From Actinophytocola xinjiangensis (GTDB lineage Bacteria > Actinomycetota > Actinomycetes > Mycobacteriales > Pseudonocardiaceae), in NCBI RefSeq assembly GCF_001921215.1, contig NZ_MSIF01000001.1, positions 1,070,411-1,134,410 of the forward strand: DNA of 64,000 bases. Direction: 5' to 3'. This document shows positions 1 to 22,213 of this stretch, in pieces; position 1 is the stretch's first letter; each line of letters begins with the position of its first letter. The position numbers were made by a program, and so were the translations under genes. The notes under the pieces were generated by a model, which worked only from the letters and a program-made list of their open reading frames with translations, was not told the DNA's origin and made no database searches.

Positions 1-629
1 GCGGACTCCGGCCTGGACACCAGCCAGAGGAAGTGGTCGGCCAGCCGGTCGTCCCGCGCCGCGGCACGCTGGGCGGTGTCGATCGTGTTCCTGGCGAGTC
101 GGTTCGCCTCGACGAGCACGACCGCCAGCAGCGGCAACAGCCCCAGCAGCGGGTCCAGCGTGAACAGCAGCGGCACACTCAGCGCCAGCGTGAGCAGCAG
201 ACCGCCGAACTCGAGAATCGCCTCCACCGAGGACCTGGTCCGGCCGATGCCGCGCTGCACCAGATGGAGCAGGTCGGCGAACTCCGGCTGCTCCTGGTTC
301 TCCAGCGGGGTTCCCGTGCCGACACACGTGAACAGGCGTTGCCGCAGTGCGTCGTCCATCAGCTCACCGAGCTCGAAGTACGACAGGTGCGCGAAGTGGG
401 CGCACATGAGCTCCGCCATGATCAGCGCGGCGAGCAGCACGCCGCCGGTGATCGCCGGTGTGGCCCGCCCGCCGAGGACGTCGTCCACGAACGACCCGAG
501 AACGAGGGCCACCAGCGGGGTCGCGAGGTACCCGGCCGACAGCAGGCCGGTGGCGACCAGCAGCCGGCGTCGGTCGGTGTGCCAGGCGAGGGTGAGCAGC
601 TGACGGGTCGTTCGCCACATCGACCTCAC
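1..629 (-). CDS. ABC exporter, membrane-domain half (partial, C-terminus off window)
   Basis: This is the N-terminal ~209 residues of an ABC exporter subunit; the gene runs off the left edge before any ATPase motif. The visible part has hydrophobic stretches at roughly residues 23-45, 58-75 and 140-170, separated by polar loops, as in the six-helix membrane domain of exporter-type half transporters. The GTG start at 629 forms a GTGA overlap with the stop of the upstream ABC gene, so the two are translationally coupled and probably form a heterodimer. An ATG three codons in (620) is an alternative start. Its place beside the NRPS-PKS operon suggests export of the product or self-resistance. 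The substrate is inferred from context only. Confidence 0.8.
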   Translation of the reverse strand, partial: MRSMWRTTRQLLTLAWHTDRRRLLVATGLLSAGYLATPLVALVLGSFVDDVLGGRATPAITGGVLLAALIMAELMCAHFAHLSYFELGELMDDALRQRLFTCVGTGTPLENQEQPEFADLLHLVQRGIGRTRSSVEAILEFGGLLLTLALSVPLLFTLDPLLGLLPLLAVVLVEANRLARNTIDTAQRAAARDDRLADHFLWLVSRPES

Positions 630-2446
630 CCGGCCAGCTGGTCGAAGCGGTCGGCCTGGAGGCGGAACATCGTCGCGTAGGTCCCCGACCGGGCCAGCAG
701 TTCGTCGTGGGTGCCGTGTTCGGTGATGGTACCGCCGTCGAGGACCGCGATCGCGTCGGTCCGGCGCACGGTCGAGAACCGGTGCGCGATGACGAGGGTC
801 GTCACCCCGGCCGTGAGCTCGAAGAACTCCTGGTGGAACGCGGCTTCGGCACGCGGGTCGAGCTGGGCGGTCGGTTCGTCGAGCACCACCAGCGACGCGC
901 CCATCGCCTGGGCGTACAACGCCCTGGCGAGCGCGATCCGTTGCCACTGCCCGCCGGAGAGGCCGACTCCGCCGTGGTAGCGGGGGCTGAGCACGGTGTC
1001 CAGGCCGTGCGGCAGCGCCTCCAGGATCTCCCGCGCGTTGGCCAGGGTGATCGCGTCCAGCAGCGCGCCGTGGTCCGGGGGGCGGTGGGCCGCGCCCAGC
1101 AGGACGTTGTCCCGCAGGGTGAGGTCGAAGCGGGTGAAGTTCTGGGTGAGCGCCGCGATCCGCTGTCGCCACGCCACGGGGTCGAGGTCACCCAGGTCGT
1201 GCTCGCCGACGGTGATCCTGCCGTGGGTGGGCGTGTGGAAACCGGCCAGCAGTTTGATCATCGTGGTCTTGCCGGCGCCGTTGAGGCCGACGATCGCCGT
1301 CGAGCGCCCGGCCGGGATGGTCAGCCGCACGTCGCGGAGCAGGTCGCGGTCGGCGCCGGGATAGCGGAAGTGGACGTGCTCGAACGTGATCGCGGCGTCC
1401 CGGCGGATCGTCACCGGTTCGGCCGGGGCGCGCGCGGCGGTGTGCGCGGCGCGTACCGCGCGTTCGTGACCGGTGATGACGTCGTGGGCCAGGTGGCCGT
1501 GCTCGGTGGCCGTGTCACAGTCGGGGATGCCCCGACCGAACCGCAGCGGAACGAGCGTGGCCTGGGCGGCGACCACGAGCCCGGCGACACCGGGGTCCTG
1601 CCCGTGCAGGACCGCGATCGTGACGATGGCGAACACGCCGACCCCGAAACCGACGGCGGTGTACCGGAGAAACGGTCCGAAGTAGACCTCCCGCCTGGCC
1701 TTCCAGGTCTTCGCCAGGTAGGCGGCGGTCTCCCTGCCGGTGCGTTCCCGCAGCCACCCGGTGAGCCGCAGCGCGCGGATCTCCTTGGCCGACACGCTGT
1801 CGGTGCCCAGGTTGTGCAGGTAGAACACGCGCTTGCGCTCGTCGGCCAGCCCGTGCCAGTAGTGGTGGAAGTAGCGACTCAGCGCGCCTCGGTGGCCGAT
1901 CCGCAGCAGGACCGCCGCCGCCAGCAGCGGGACGGCGACCAGCCACGACACGGTCACCCCGACCACGGCCACGGCCGCGCCGAGCTGGAGGTACCTGGCG
2001 GTCAGCGGCAGCAGGGCGGCGGCGCCGCTGCCCGGGGTCGGCAGTCCCTGCCGGTGCAGGCGCACCGCGTCGGCGAGCTTGCCGCTCACGTCGCCGCGCT
2101 CGGCGGTCGCCAGCGGCGCCGACAGCGCGTTGGTGATGAGCCGGTGGTGCGCGTGGCGGTCGATCGACCGGGCGATCCCCGTGGTGAGGACCGTCCACAG
2201 CGGATCGAGCAGCTGCTGGGCGGTCATCGCCAGCACGGCGACGACCAGCCAGGACGTCGCCGTGTCCGGCACGTCCGACGTGGACCACACGGTCGCGACG
2301 ACCTGGCCCATGGCCAGGATGAACGTGACCGGCAGGACCCCCGACACCACCACGAGCGCGGCGGCGGGCACGAGCTGGCGCACCCTGGCGCCGCGCAGCA
2401 GCGCGGCGAGGCCCAGCCACGCGCGGATCCGGTCGGCGAGGATCAT
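626..2446 (-). CDS. ABC exporter, fused membrane and ATPase domains
   Basis: A 606-residue half transporter of normal length for an exporter with its own ATPase. The N-terminal ~340 residues hold hydrophobic membrane segments. The C-terminal ATPase has Walker A GLNGAGKTT, signature LSGGQ, Walker B LVVLDEPTAQLD and a switch His in VIAHRF. I chose the ATG at 2446 because it overlaps the stop of the upstream glycosyltransferase gene (ATGA); the open frame extends further upstream only as Arg/Pro-rich shadow sequence. The 3' end is coupled to the partner half transporter. Likely role: efflux of the peptide-polyketide of this cluster. All nucleotide-binding motifs look intact. Confidence 0.88.
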   Translation of the reverse strand: MILADRIRAWLGLAALLRGARVRQLVPAAALVVVSGVLPVTFILAMGQVVATVWSTSDVPDTATSWLVVAVLAMTAQQLLDPLWTVLTTGIARSIDRHAHHRLITNALSAPLATAERGDVSGKLADAVRLHRQGLPTPGSGAAALLPLTARYLQLGAAVAVVGVTVSWLVAVPLLAAAVLLRIGHRGALSRYFHHYWHGLADERKRVFYLHNLGTDSVSAKEIRALRLTGWLRERTGRETAAYLAKTWKARREVYFGPFLRYTAVGFGVGVFAIVTIAVLHGQDPGVAGLVVAAQATLVPLRFGRGIPDCDTATEHGHLAHDVITGHERAVRAAHTAARAPAEPVTIRRDAAITFEHVHFRYPGADRDLLRDVRLTIPAGRSTAIVGLNGAGKTTMIKLLAGFHTPTHGRITVGEHDLGDLDPVAWRQRIAALTQNFTRFDLTLRDNVLLGAAHRPPDHGALLDAITLANAREILEALPHGLDTVLSPRYHGGVGLSGGQWQRIALARALYAQAMGASLVVLDEPTAQLDPRAEAAFHQEFFELTAGVTTLVIAHRFSTVRRTDAIAVLDGGTITEHGTHDELLARSGTYATMFRLQADRFDQLAG

Positions 2447-3615
2447 CGGTGACCGTTGGACAGGCCACTGAGGTCGTCCCGGACGGCGTCCCCGACGTGC
2501 GGGGGGCCGTAGTTCTCGGCGAGGAGCCGGTAGCCGTGCCGGACGAGGTCGGCACGCAGCGCCGGGTCGCCGGCGACCCGCTGGATCGCCTCGGCGGTCT
2601 CGGCGGCGGAATCGGCCAGCAGGTAGTGCCGGCCGTGTTCGGCGTCGATGCCCTCGATCCCCTTGGCGGAGGAGACCACCGGGCTGCCGGCGGCGAACGC
2701 CTCCAGGATCTTCAGCCGGCTGCCGCCGCCGATGGCCAGCGGCACGGCCAGCACGGCGTTTCGCCACAACGCCGTGACACTGGGCGGGTTCATGACGAAC
2801 CGCGCTCCCGGCGGGAACCTGCGGTTGCGCACCGAGGGCAACGGTCTGGCGCCGGCGATCGTGATGGGAAACGGCCGGCCCCGGTCGCGGTGCAGCAGGG
2901 GCGCGACCTCGTCCAACAGGACGTCCACGGCCTGCGTGTTGGGAAACCAGTCCAGGCTCCCGACGAACAGCGCGTGGTCGATGCGCGCGGGCGGGGGAGG
3001 AGCCGTCGCCGGCACGGGGATGGCGTTCGGGACGACGGTGACCTCGTCCGGGGAGATGCCGTGGAGCCGGACCAGGAGGTCACGGTCGGGCGCTGTGCAG
3101 GTCCAGACCCGGTCGGCCGCCTCGACCATCCGCCGCTCGACCGACCGCACGGCCTGGCCGTGGGTGCCGATGAGACTGGAGTACTCCGGGCGGGATCGCG
3201 CGATGCTGCTGGTGTCGACGGACAACTGCGACTCGACGTTGTGCAGGTCCATGACCACGGCGCAGGTCGTGTTGTCCTGGACGTGGACGAGGTAGCGCCA
3301 CAGTTCGAGCCCGCTCACCACGACGACGTCCGGTTCTGCGCGCCGGATGTCGCGCAGCAGTTCCTCGGCGGTGGCCGGGCAGAAGATGTGCGGGTACGGG
3401 TCGGCCAGGTCACCGCCGTCGGTGGTCACGACGCCCGACGGGTGCGCGCAGCGGCCGGGGTTCGGGCAACCGAGATCGAACTGGGTGAACCGCGCCTCGC
3501 GGCCGATGCCGGCGGCGAGACCCGCGTAGCGGATCGGGGCGCCCCCAGGCCTGACCGTCAGGCGCTTGTTCGTGAGCAGCAGGACACGACAGCGCTGGCC
3601 ATGACTTTCCGGCAC
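2443..3615 (-). CDS. GT4-like GT-B glycosyltransferase
   Basis: A 390-residue glycosyltransferase of the GT-B fold. The N-terminal half carries a Rossmann-like start (CRVLLLTNKR); the C-terminal half has LFVGSLDWFPN, typical of GT4-type sugar transferases, and a nucleotide-sugar segment around GGGSRLKILEAFAAGSPVV with the family Glu. Start GTG 3615 is preceded by GAGAGGAG at good spacing; longer in-frame extensions run into the divergent promoter region. It is first in the leftward operon with the two ABC genes. It is unlike the macrolide-type glycosyltransferases at 48.7-52.0 kb, so it may glycosylate the region A product or a cell-envelope substrate. Acceptor and sugar are unknown. Confidence 0.78.
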   Translation of the reverse strand: MPESHGQRCRVLLLTNKRLTVRPGGAPIRYAGLAAGIGREARFTQFDLGCPNPGRCAHPSGVVTTDGGDLADPYPHIFCPATAEELLRDIRRAEPDVVVVSGLELWRYLVHVQDNTTCAVVMDLHNVESQLSVDTSSIARSRPEYSSLIGTHGQAVRSVERRMVEAADRVWTCTAPDRDLLVRLHGISPDEVTVVPNAIPVPATAPPPPARIDHALFVGSLDWFPNTQAVDVLLDEVAPLLHRDRGRPFPITIAGARPLPSVRNRRFPPGARFVMNPPSVTALWRNAVLAVPLAIGGGSRLKILEAFAAGSPVVSSAKGIEGIDAEHGRHYLLADSAAETAEAIQRVAGDPALRADLVRHGYRLLAENYGPPHVGDAVRDDLSGLSNGHR

Positions 3616-3737
3616 GCTGGCTCCTCTCCGCCTCGGCGTACCAACGTATAAGCGATGATCGTTCGACGGCGGGAAAGCCTTGTCCCACGTTTTGGTGGCA
3701 AGACCGCTGGCGCGGCGCGAACCTACAGTTCGCTCTC
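3616..3737. promoter_or_regulatory. Divergent promoter region between exporter operon and assembly-line operon
   Basis: 122 bp separate two divergent starts. On the minus strand TATACG (3642-3647) is a plausible -10 element upstream of GTG 3615. On the plus strand TACAGT (3724-3729) lies only 8 nt before GTG 3738, and no clear ribosome-binding site precedes that GTG, so the 35-kb plus-strand transcript may be leaderless. No convincing -35 is visible. A weak inverted repeat (CCAC at 3685-3688, GTGG at 3695-3698) lies between them. Confidence 0.45.
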
Positions 3738-14663
<10,926 letters not shown>

Positions 14664-14677
<14 letters not shown>

Positions 14678-14885
14678 CCGGCCCGACGAGGTGCGGGATC
14701 ACCACGTCGTGGTCAACCACGAGGAGCAGTACTCGCTGTGGCCGGTCCAGCGGGCGGTACCCGCCGGCTGGACGGTCATCGGCGAGGCGCGCACCAGGGC
14801 CGAGTGTCTGTCCTACCTCGACAGCACGTGGACCGATCTGCGACCGAGGAGCCTGCGCGAACGTACGGCCGAGGGTGGACGGTGA
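14664..14885 (+). CDS. MbtH-like adenylation-domain chaperone
   Basis: A 73-residue MbtH-family protein that binds A domains and helps their folding and activity. It shows the family signature: an N-terminal NHEEQYSLWP, VPAGW in the middle, and CLSYLDSTWTDLRPRSL near the C-terminus, including the two invariant Trp residues. It overlaps the NRPS stop by 14 bp, with CAGGAG just upstream of ATG 14664, and ends in a GTGA overlap with the next gene. It may serve all five A domains of region A, as no second MbtH gene is seen in the window. Confidence 0.95.
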
Positions 14886-16099
14886 CGAGGGTGACCGGAA
14901 CAGTCGAACTCCAGGCCCTGGCCCGTCGACTCGCGGCGCTCGACCCCGACCAGCGCCGCCGGGTCGAGGAGGAGCTGGCGCGGCGGGGCGTTGACCTGCC
15001 GGCGGCGGTGCTCACCGAATCGACGGCCTCGCGCGCGAGCTTCAGCGTGTACTTCTTCTCCTCGGCGGAGAAGGCCGGGCGCGACCGGTACCGGCTGCTG
15101 CTGGCGGCGGCGGACATCGCGGACCGGCGGGGGTTCGAGGCGGTGTGGACACCGGAGCGGCACTTCCACACCTTCGGTGGTCCCTACCCGGCGCCGTCGG
15201 TGCTGGCGGCCGCGCTGGCCACCCGCACCGAACGGGTCGCGCTGCGCGCCGGCAGCGTGGTGCTGCCACTGCACGACCCGATCCGGGTGGCCGAGGAGTG
15301 GTCGGTCGTGGACAACCTGTCCGGTGGCCGCGCCGGTATCTCGGTGGCGTCCGGGTTCCACCCGGTGGACTTCGTCCTGGCGCCGGACCGGTTCGCCGGC
15401 CGGCGCGAGGTGCTGGTCGACCACCTCGACGTGGTGCACCGGCTGTGGCGGGGCGAGGCGGTGCCGGCGAGAACCGGTGTGGGGGAGGAGGAACTGATCC
15501 GCATCTACCCACGCCCGGTACAGCCGACCCTGCCGACCTGGCTGACCGCGAGCGGTGAGAACGACCGGTCCTTCGAGCTCGCCGGCCGGCTCGGGGTCAA
15601 CGTGCTCACCGCGCTGCTCAACCAGAACGTCGACCAGTTGGCGCGCCGGATCACCCTGTACCGCACGACACTGGCCGAACACGGGCACGATCCCGACGCG
15701 CACCGGGTGACGGTGATGATCCACACCTTCGTCGGCGACAGCGACGACGACGTGCGCGAGACCGTCCGCCAACCGCTCTACCAGTACCTGAGCACTCATC
15801 TCGACCTGGCCAGGTCGCTGGCCGCGAGCCTGTCGGACACCGAGGATCTCGGCGACTACGCCGAGCACGAGGACGCGTTGCTGGAGTTCGGGTTCGAGCG
15901 CTACGTCGAGCACGCCTCGCTGATCGGCACCCCACGGCGGTGCGCGGACATGGTGCGGCGGCTGGTGGCGGTCGGCGTGGACGAGATCGCGGCGCTGCTC
16001 GACTTCGGGGTCGACGACGACCTGGTGCTCGCCAGCCTGGAGCGGCTGGCCGGCCTGCGGGACGAGCTGTCGCGTGTGGACGGAGAACGGTCCGGATGA
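14882..16099 (+). CDS. Stand-alone luciferase-like flavin monooxygenase, paralogue of the A-domain insert
   Basis: A 405-residue protein of the luciferase-like FMN-dependent monooxygenase fold. Residues ~45-395 match the domain inserted in the preceding NRPS almost segment by segment: VWTPERHF, GSVVLPLHDP, VVDNLSGGR, ASGFHPVDF, HASLIGTP and VDEIAALLDFGVDDD. A ~40-residue N-terminal extension rich in Leu, Arg and Glu (LDPDQRRRVEEELARRG) could be a docking helix for a carrier protein. Start GTG 14882 overlaps the MbtH stop (GTGA); GTG 14891 is possible. The reaction is probably oxygenation of a carrier-bound acyl or aminoacyl group, as proposed for this subfamily in NRPS clusters. Its exact substrate cannot be read from sequence. 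Confidence 0.88.
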   Translation: MTRVTGTVELQALARRLAALDPDQRRRVEEELARRGVDLPAAVLTESTASRASFSVYFFSSAEKAGRDRYRLLLAAADIADRRGFEAVWTPERHFHTFGGPYPAPSVLAAALATRTERVALRAGSVVLPLHDPIRVAEEWSVVDNLSGGRAGISVASGFHPVDFVLAPDRFAGRREVLVDHLDVVHRLWRGEAVPARTGVGEEELIRIYPRPVQPTLPTWLTASGENDRSFELAGRLGVNVLTALLNQNVDQLARRITLYRTTLAEHGHDPDAHRVTVMIHTFVGDSDDDVRETVRQPLYQYLSTHLDLARSLAASLSDTEDLGDYAEHEDALLEFGFERYVEHASLIGTPRRCADMVRRLVAVGVDEIAALLDFGVDDDLVLASLERLAGLRDELSRVDGERSG

Positions 16100-16326
16100 C
16101 CACCCTGGAAGGCGTGCTCGCCGAGGTGCTCGACCTGCCGGTGGACGACATCGGGGAGGAGACCGGGCGGGACACCACCGCGGAGTGGACCAGCCTCGCG
16201 CACGTCCAGGTCGTCACCGCGGTCGAGGGCGCGTTCGGGGTCACCCTCACCACCCGGGAGATCTCCGAGGTGACCACCGTGGGCCGGCTGCGCGCGGTGC
16301 TGCGGACCAAGGGGGTGTCGGCGTGA
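16096..16326 (+). CDS. Free-standing acyl carrier protein
   Basis: A 76-residue acyl carrier protein. The phosphopantetheine Ser is in WTSLAHVQ, and the helix after it (VVTAVEGAFGV) and the length fit the ACPs that travel with FkbH-type enzymes. ATG 16096 overlaps the previous stop (ATGA) and its own stop overlaps the FkbH-type gene (GTGA), so the ACP and FkbH proteins should be made in step. Probable cargo: a glyceryl unit loaded by the next enzyme. Confidence 0.9.
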   Translation: MTTLEGVLAEVLDLPVDDIGEETGRDTTAEWTSLAHVQVVTAVEGAFGVTLTTREISEVTTVGRLRAVLRTKGVSA

Positions 16327-17993
16327 CCGCCGCCGCCCGGTGGCGGGAGCTGCTGCGATCCGGTCGCCGTCCCGACGTCCGGGTCCGGTTGCTCGGCTCG
16401 TTCACGATGGACGCGGTGCTGCCGCACCTCGGGACCGCGCTCGCCGACCTGGGGGTCGTCGCGGAGATCACGGCGGGACCGTTCAACCAGATCGTGCAGG
16501 AATGCGTCGACCCGCGCAGCGAGACCGCCGCGCTGGAACCCGACGTGCTGGTGGTGTGGCCGAGACTGGAGGAGTTCTGGGGAGAAGGCGGCCTCGACGA
16601 GGTGGCCTCCGCCGCGACGATGGCCGCCGGCCGGCTCTGCGCGCGGTTGGTGCTCGTCCTGCCCGCCACGCCGGTGGACCGGCCGCTGGGCGCCGGGGAC
16701 GCCTCGAACCCGACCGGTGTGGCGGCCAGCGCCGCCTCGGCCCGGGAGCGGGTTCGTGCCGCCGTCTGCGACGCCCCCGGGGCCGTGCTGTGTGACGCCG
16801 AGGAGACCGTACGTGCGGTCGGGGAACAGTCGGCCTACGACCACCGGCTCGGGGTTCTGTTCGGAATCCCTTACACGGAGCTGTTTCTGGCGGCGATGGG
16901 GCAGTCACTGGGCAGGTCGGTCGCCCTGGCCCTCCGGCCGGCGCGCAAGGTCGTCGTCGTCGACGCCGACAACACGCTGTGGGGTGGGGCGGTCGGCGAG
17001 ATCGGCGCGGACGGCGTCGACCTCGGCCCGGGACCGGGCGAGGCCTACCTCGCGTTCCAGGACCACCTGCTGGGCCTGCGCGCCAACGGCGTGCTGCTCG
17101 CGTTGTGCAGCAAGAACCTGGAGGAGGACGTGTGGGCGGCGTTCTCCCGCCGGGAGATGCGGCTGCGCCGCGACCACCTGTCCGCGTGGCGTGTCGGCTG
17201 GCGTGCCAAGCACGAGGCGATCACCGAGATCGCGGCCGAGTTGGGTGTCGGGGTCGACGCGGTGGTGTTCGTCGACGACAGCCCGGCCGAACTCGCCGAG
17301 GCGACGGCGGCACTACCCGGTCTGGCCACGGTGGCGATGCCGGCGGACCCCGTGTGGTGGCGCGCGGCGGTGGACACCGCCGCGCTGGACCGGCTGCCAC
17401 CGACCGCCGACGACATGGCCCGGCCCGAGCGGCTGCGCCAGGACCGGGACCGCGACCAGCTGCGCCAGACCGTCGCGCCCGAGATCTACCTGAAGGACCT
17501 GGAGATCTGGGTGGAGGCGCGCGACCCCGAGCCCGCCGACCACCGCCGGCTCGCCCAGCTCGTGCTCAAGACCAACCAGCTCAACCTCAACGGGGACCGG
17601 CTCTCCGGGCAGCGACTGGCCGAGCTGTGCGCGAGTCCGGACCACGCGGTCCGGCTGGTCACCGTCGGCGACCGGTTCGGCGACTACGGGCAGGTCGGTG
17701 CCTACGTGCTGGAGCTCGGTGACCGGACCACCGCGCGGCTGGGCCTGTTCCTGCTCAGCTGCCGGGCGCTGGGCCGGGGTGTCGAGCGGGCGATGGTCGC
17801 CGACGCGTTCGCCGTCGCCGACCGGCACGGGATCGGCACGATCCTCGCCACCGTGGAGGAACGCCAGCGCAACGAGCCCGCCAGGAGGTTCTTCACGTCG
17901 CTGGGCTGCCGCGTCGGTGTGGAGTCCACGGTGGACGCGGTCGACGCCCCGTCGTACGTCTCGGTCAGGGAGTCCGGTGTCGGCCGTGGGTGA
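16323..17993 (+). CDS. FkbH-type glyceryl transferase/phosphatase (HAD-GNAT)
   Basis: A 556-residue FkbH-family enzyme. Known members take 1,3-bisphosphoglycerate, remove phosphate and load D-glycerate onto an ACP. The N-terminal ~190 residues form a SGNH-like region. The HAD part has the intact nucleophile motif VVDADNTLW (~residue 215), LCSKN and VFVDDSP. The C-terminal GNAT-like part has LKTNQLNLN, GDYGQVGAY and SCRALGRG. Start GTG 16323 overlaps the ACP stop. No O-methyltransferase, 3-hydroxyacyl dehydrogenase or acyl-CoA dehydrogenase lies nearby, so the unit is more likely used as glyceryl, or as a product of the next gene, than as methoxy- or hydroxymalonyl. A degenerate split homologue occurs at 25.4-28.2 kb. 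Confidence 0.92.
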   Translation: MTAAARWRELLRSGRRPDVRVRLLGSFTMDAVLPHLGTALADLGVVAEITAGPFNQIVQECVDPRSETAALEPDVLVVWPRLEEFWGEGGLDEVASAATMAAGRLCARLVLVLPATPVDRPLGAGDASNPTGVAASAASARERVRAAVCDAPGAVLCDAEETVRAVGEQSAYDHRLGVLFGIPYTELFLAAMGQSLGRSVALALRPARKVVVVDADNTLWGGAVGEIGADGVDLGPGPGEAYLAFQDHLLGLRANGVLLALCSKNLEEDVWAAFSRREMRLRRDHLSAWRVGWRAKHEAITEIAAELGVGVDAVVFVDDSPAELAEATAALPGLATVAMPADPVWWRAAVDTAALDRLPPTADDMARPERLRQDRDRDQLRQTVAPEIYLKDLEIWVEARDPEPADHRRLAQLVLKTNQLNLNGDRLSGQRLAELCASPDHAVRLVTVGDRFGDYGQVGAYVLELGDRTTARLGLFLLSCRALGRGVERAMVADAFAVADRHGIGTILATVEERQRNEPARRFFTSLGCRVGVESTVDAVDAPSYVSVRESGVGRG

Positions 17994-19485
17994 ACCGTCG
18001 GTGACTTTCGACCGCGGGCTGGTCGAGTTGTTCGCCGAGGCGAGCAACGACCGGAACCCGCTGCACACGCGGGGCGAGTACGCGCGGGCCACCGCCTACG
18101 GCGAACCCGTCGTGTTCGGCGTCCTCGCGGCCCTGGCCCTGCTGGGCAGGATGCGTGGCGTGGTGACCGATCCGGTCCGGCGGCTGACGGCCTCCTTCCG
18201 GCAACCGGTGTTCGTCGGGGTGGAGTACGAGGTCGTCGTCACCGGGACGGGCGACCACCGCCGGGGTGAGCTGCGGCGGGCCGGCCAGCGGGTGGTGACC
18301 GTGGCGGTGCGCGGCGGCGACCCGACCGATCCGGCCGACCCGGTGGCCGGCGAACCGGCGCCGCCCACGCCGATGCGCGCCGAGCCCGCCCGGTGGACCG
18401 TCGAGGACCTGCTGCCCGGGACGACCGTCGACGGTGGCTACCGGACCACCAGATTCGCCGAACTGGTCACCCGGCTCGGGCTCGGCGACGGACCGCTGCC
18501 GGCCGCGCACCTCGCCGCGCTGCTGTGGAGCAGCTACCTCGTCGGCATGGAGGTGCCGGGCCGGCAGGCGCTGTTCACCCGGGTCACCATGGACTTCCAC
18601 GAGGAGCGGATGACCGGGACGTGCTCGTACCGGGCCGAGGTCCGCCGGGTCGACCCGAGGTTCCGGCTCGTCGAGCTCACCGGGCGGGTGCTGTTCGGCC
18701 GTCGAACCGTTGCCAGTGCGATGATCCAGGCCCTCGTCCGGCCACCCGTGACACCGGTCGCCCTGGCCGGGCCGCCCCGCGAGGTCGACGCGCTGCCCAC
18801 GCTGGAGGGCCGGGTCGCGGTCGTGGTCGGCGCGAGCAGAGGGCTGGGGGCGGCGTTGGCGCTCGTCCTCGCGCGCCGGGGCTGCACCGTCGTCGGCTGT
18901 TACCGCGACTGCGAGACCGAGGCGGCGCGGCTCGAACGCGCCGCGCCGGGCGGCCTGCTGCGCCTGGAGCGCGGCGACGCCGCCGACCCGGAGTTCTGCG
19001 CGCGACTGGCCGGCGAGGTCGCCACCCGGCACGGTCGCGTCGACCTGCTGGTCTGCTCGGCCGCCCCGGCGCTGCGGCCGCTGCGGCTGCTCGCGGGTGC
19101 CGCCGGTGAGCTGGCCGACCACGTGGCCGACACGGTCCGGCTGGTCGCCACGCCCGTCGCCGCGTTCCTGCCGCTGCTCGACAGGGCCGAGGGTCAGGTC
19201 GTCGCCGTCTCCTCGCGGGCGCTGTCGGCGCCACCGGCGCAGTGGCCGCACTACGTGGCCGCCAAGGGCGCCGTCGAGCACCTGGTGCACGCGCTGGGCC
19301 CCGCCAACCCGAGGCTGCGGTTCCTGATCTGCCGGCCGAGGCGGATGGACACGGCCTATGTCGACTCGGTCACCGACGACCACCCGGCCGCCGCACCGCT
19401 CGTGGTCGCCACGGAGTTGGTGGATGCCATCGGCCGGTTCGCCGACCGGCCGGTCCGGGGGCGTGTTCCCGTGCTGGAGGTGTGA
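17986..19485 (+). CDS. MaoC-like hydratase/dehydratase fused to a short-chain reductase
   Basis: About 499 residues. The N-terminal half is a MaoC-type hot-dog: DRNPLHTRGEYARAT carries the Asp and His of the hydratase-2 motif, followed by GEPVVFG. A second, less conserved hot-dog-like stretch follows (about 120-255). The C-terminal ~230 residues are a short-chain dehydrogenase with VGASRGLG for cofactor binding, Ser in AVSSRALS and YVAAK as the Tyr-Lys pair. The fusion could dehydrate or hydrate and reduce an ACP-bound intermediate in trans, for example the glyceryl chain. The start is uncertain: GTG at 17977, 17986 and 18001 are all in frame, overlapping or abutting the FkbH stop. The next gene begins 1 bp after this stop. 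Confidence 0.75.
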   Translation: MGEPSVTFDRGLVELFAEASNDRNPLHTRGEYARATAYGEPVVFGVLAALALLGRMRGVVTDPVRRLTASFRQPVFVGVEYEVVVTGTGDHRRGELRRAGQRVVTVAVRGGDPTDPADPVAGEPAPPTPMRAEPARWTVEDLLPGTTVDGGYRTTRFAELVTRLGLGDGPLPAAHLAALLWSSYLVGMEVPGRQALFTRVTMDFHEERMTGTCSYRAEVRRVDPRFRLVELTGRVLFGRRTVASAMIQALVRPPVTPVALAGPPREVDALPTLEGRVAVVVGASRGLGAALALVLARRGCTVVGCYRDCETEAARLERAAPGGLLRLERGDAADPEFCARLAGEVATRHGRVDLLVCSAAPALRPLRLLAGAAGELADHVADTVRLVATPVAAFLPLLDRAEGQVVAVSSRALSAPPAQWPHYVAAKGAVEHLVHALGPANPRLRFLICRPRRMDTAYVDSVTDDHPAAAPLVVATELVDAIGRFADRPVRGRVPVLEV

Positions 19486-19486
19486 G

Positions 19487-22205
<2,719 letters not shown>

Positions 22206-22213
<8 letters not shown>

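Noticed and set aside
2443..3615. Calling the first glycosyltransferase a macrolide deoxysugar transferase
   Set aside because: It has GT4-type motifs (LFVGSLDWFPN) and lacks the HHGG nucleotide-sugar loop seen in the two region B enzymes.
16096..17993. ACP plus FkbH as a methoxymalonyl or hydroxymalonyl pathway
   Set aside because: The required 3-hydroxyacyl dehydrogenase, acyl-CoA dehydrogenase and O-methyltransferase genes are not adjacent, and the intact ATs carry malonyl-type HGFH/HAFH motifs.
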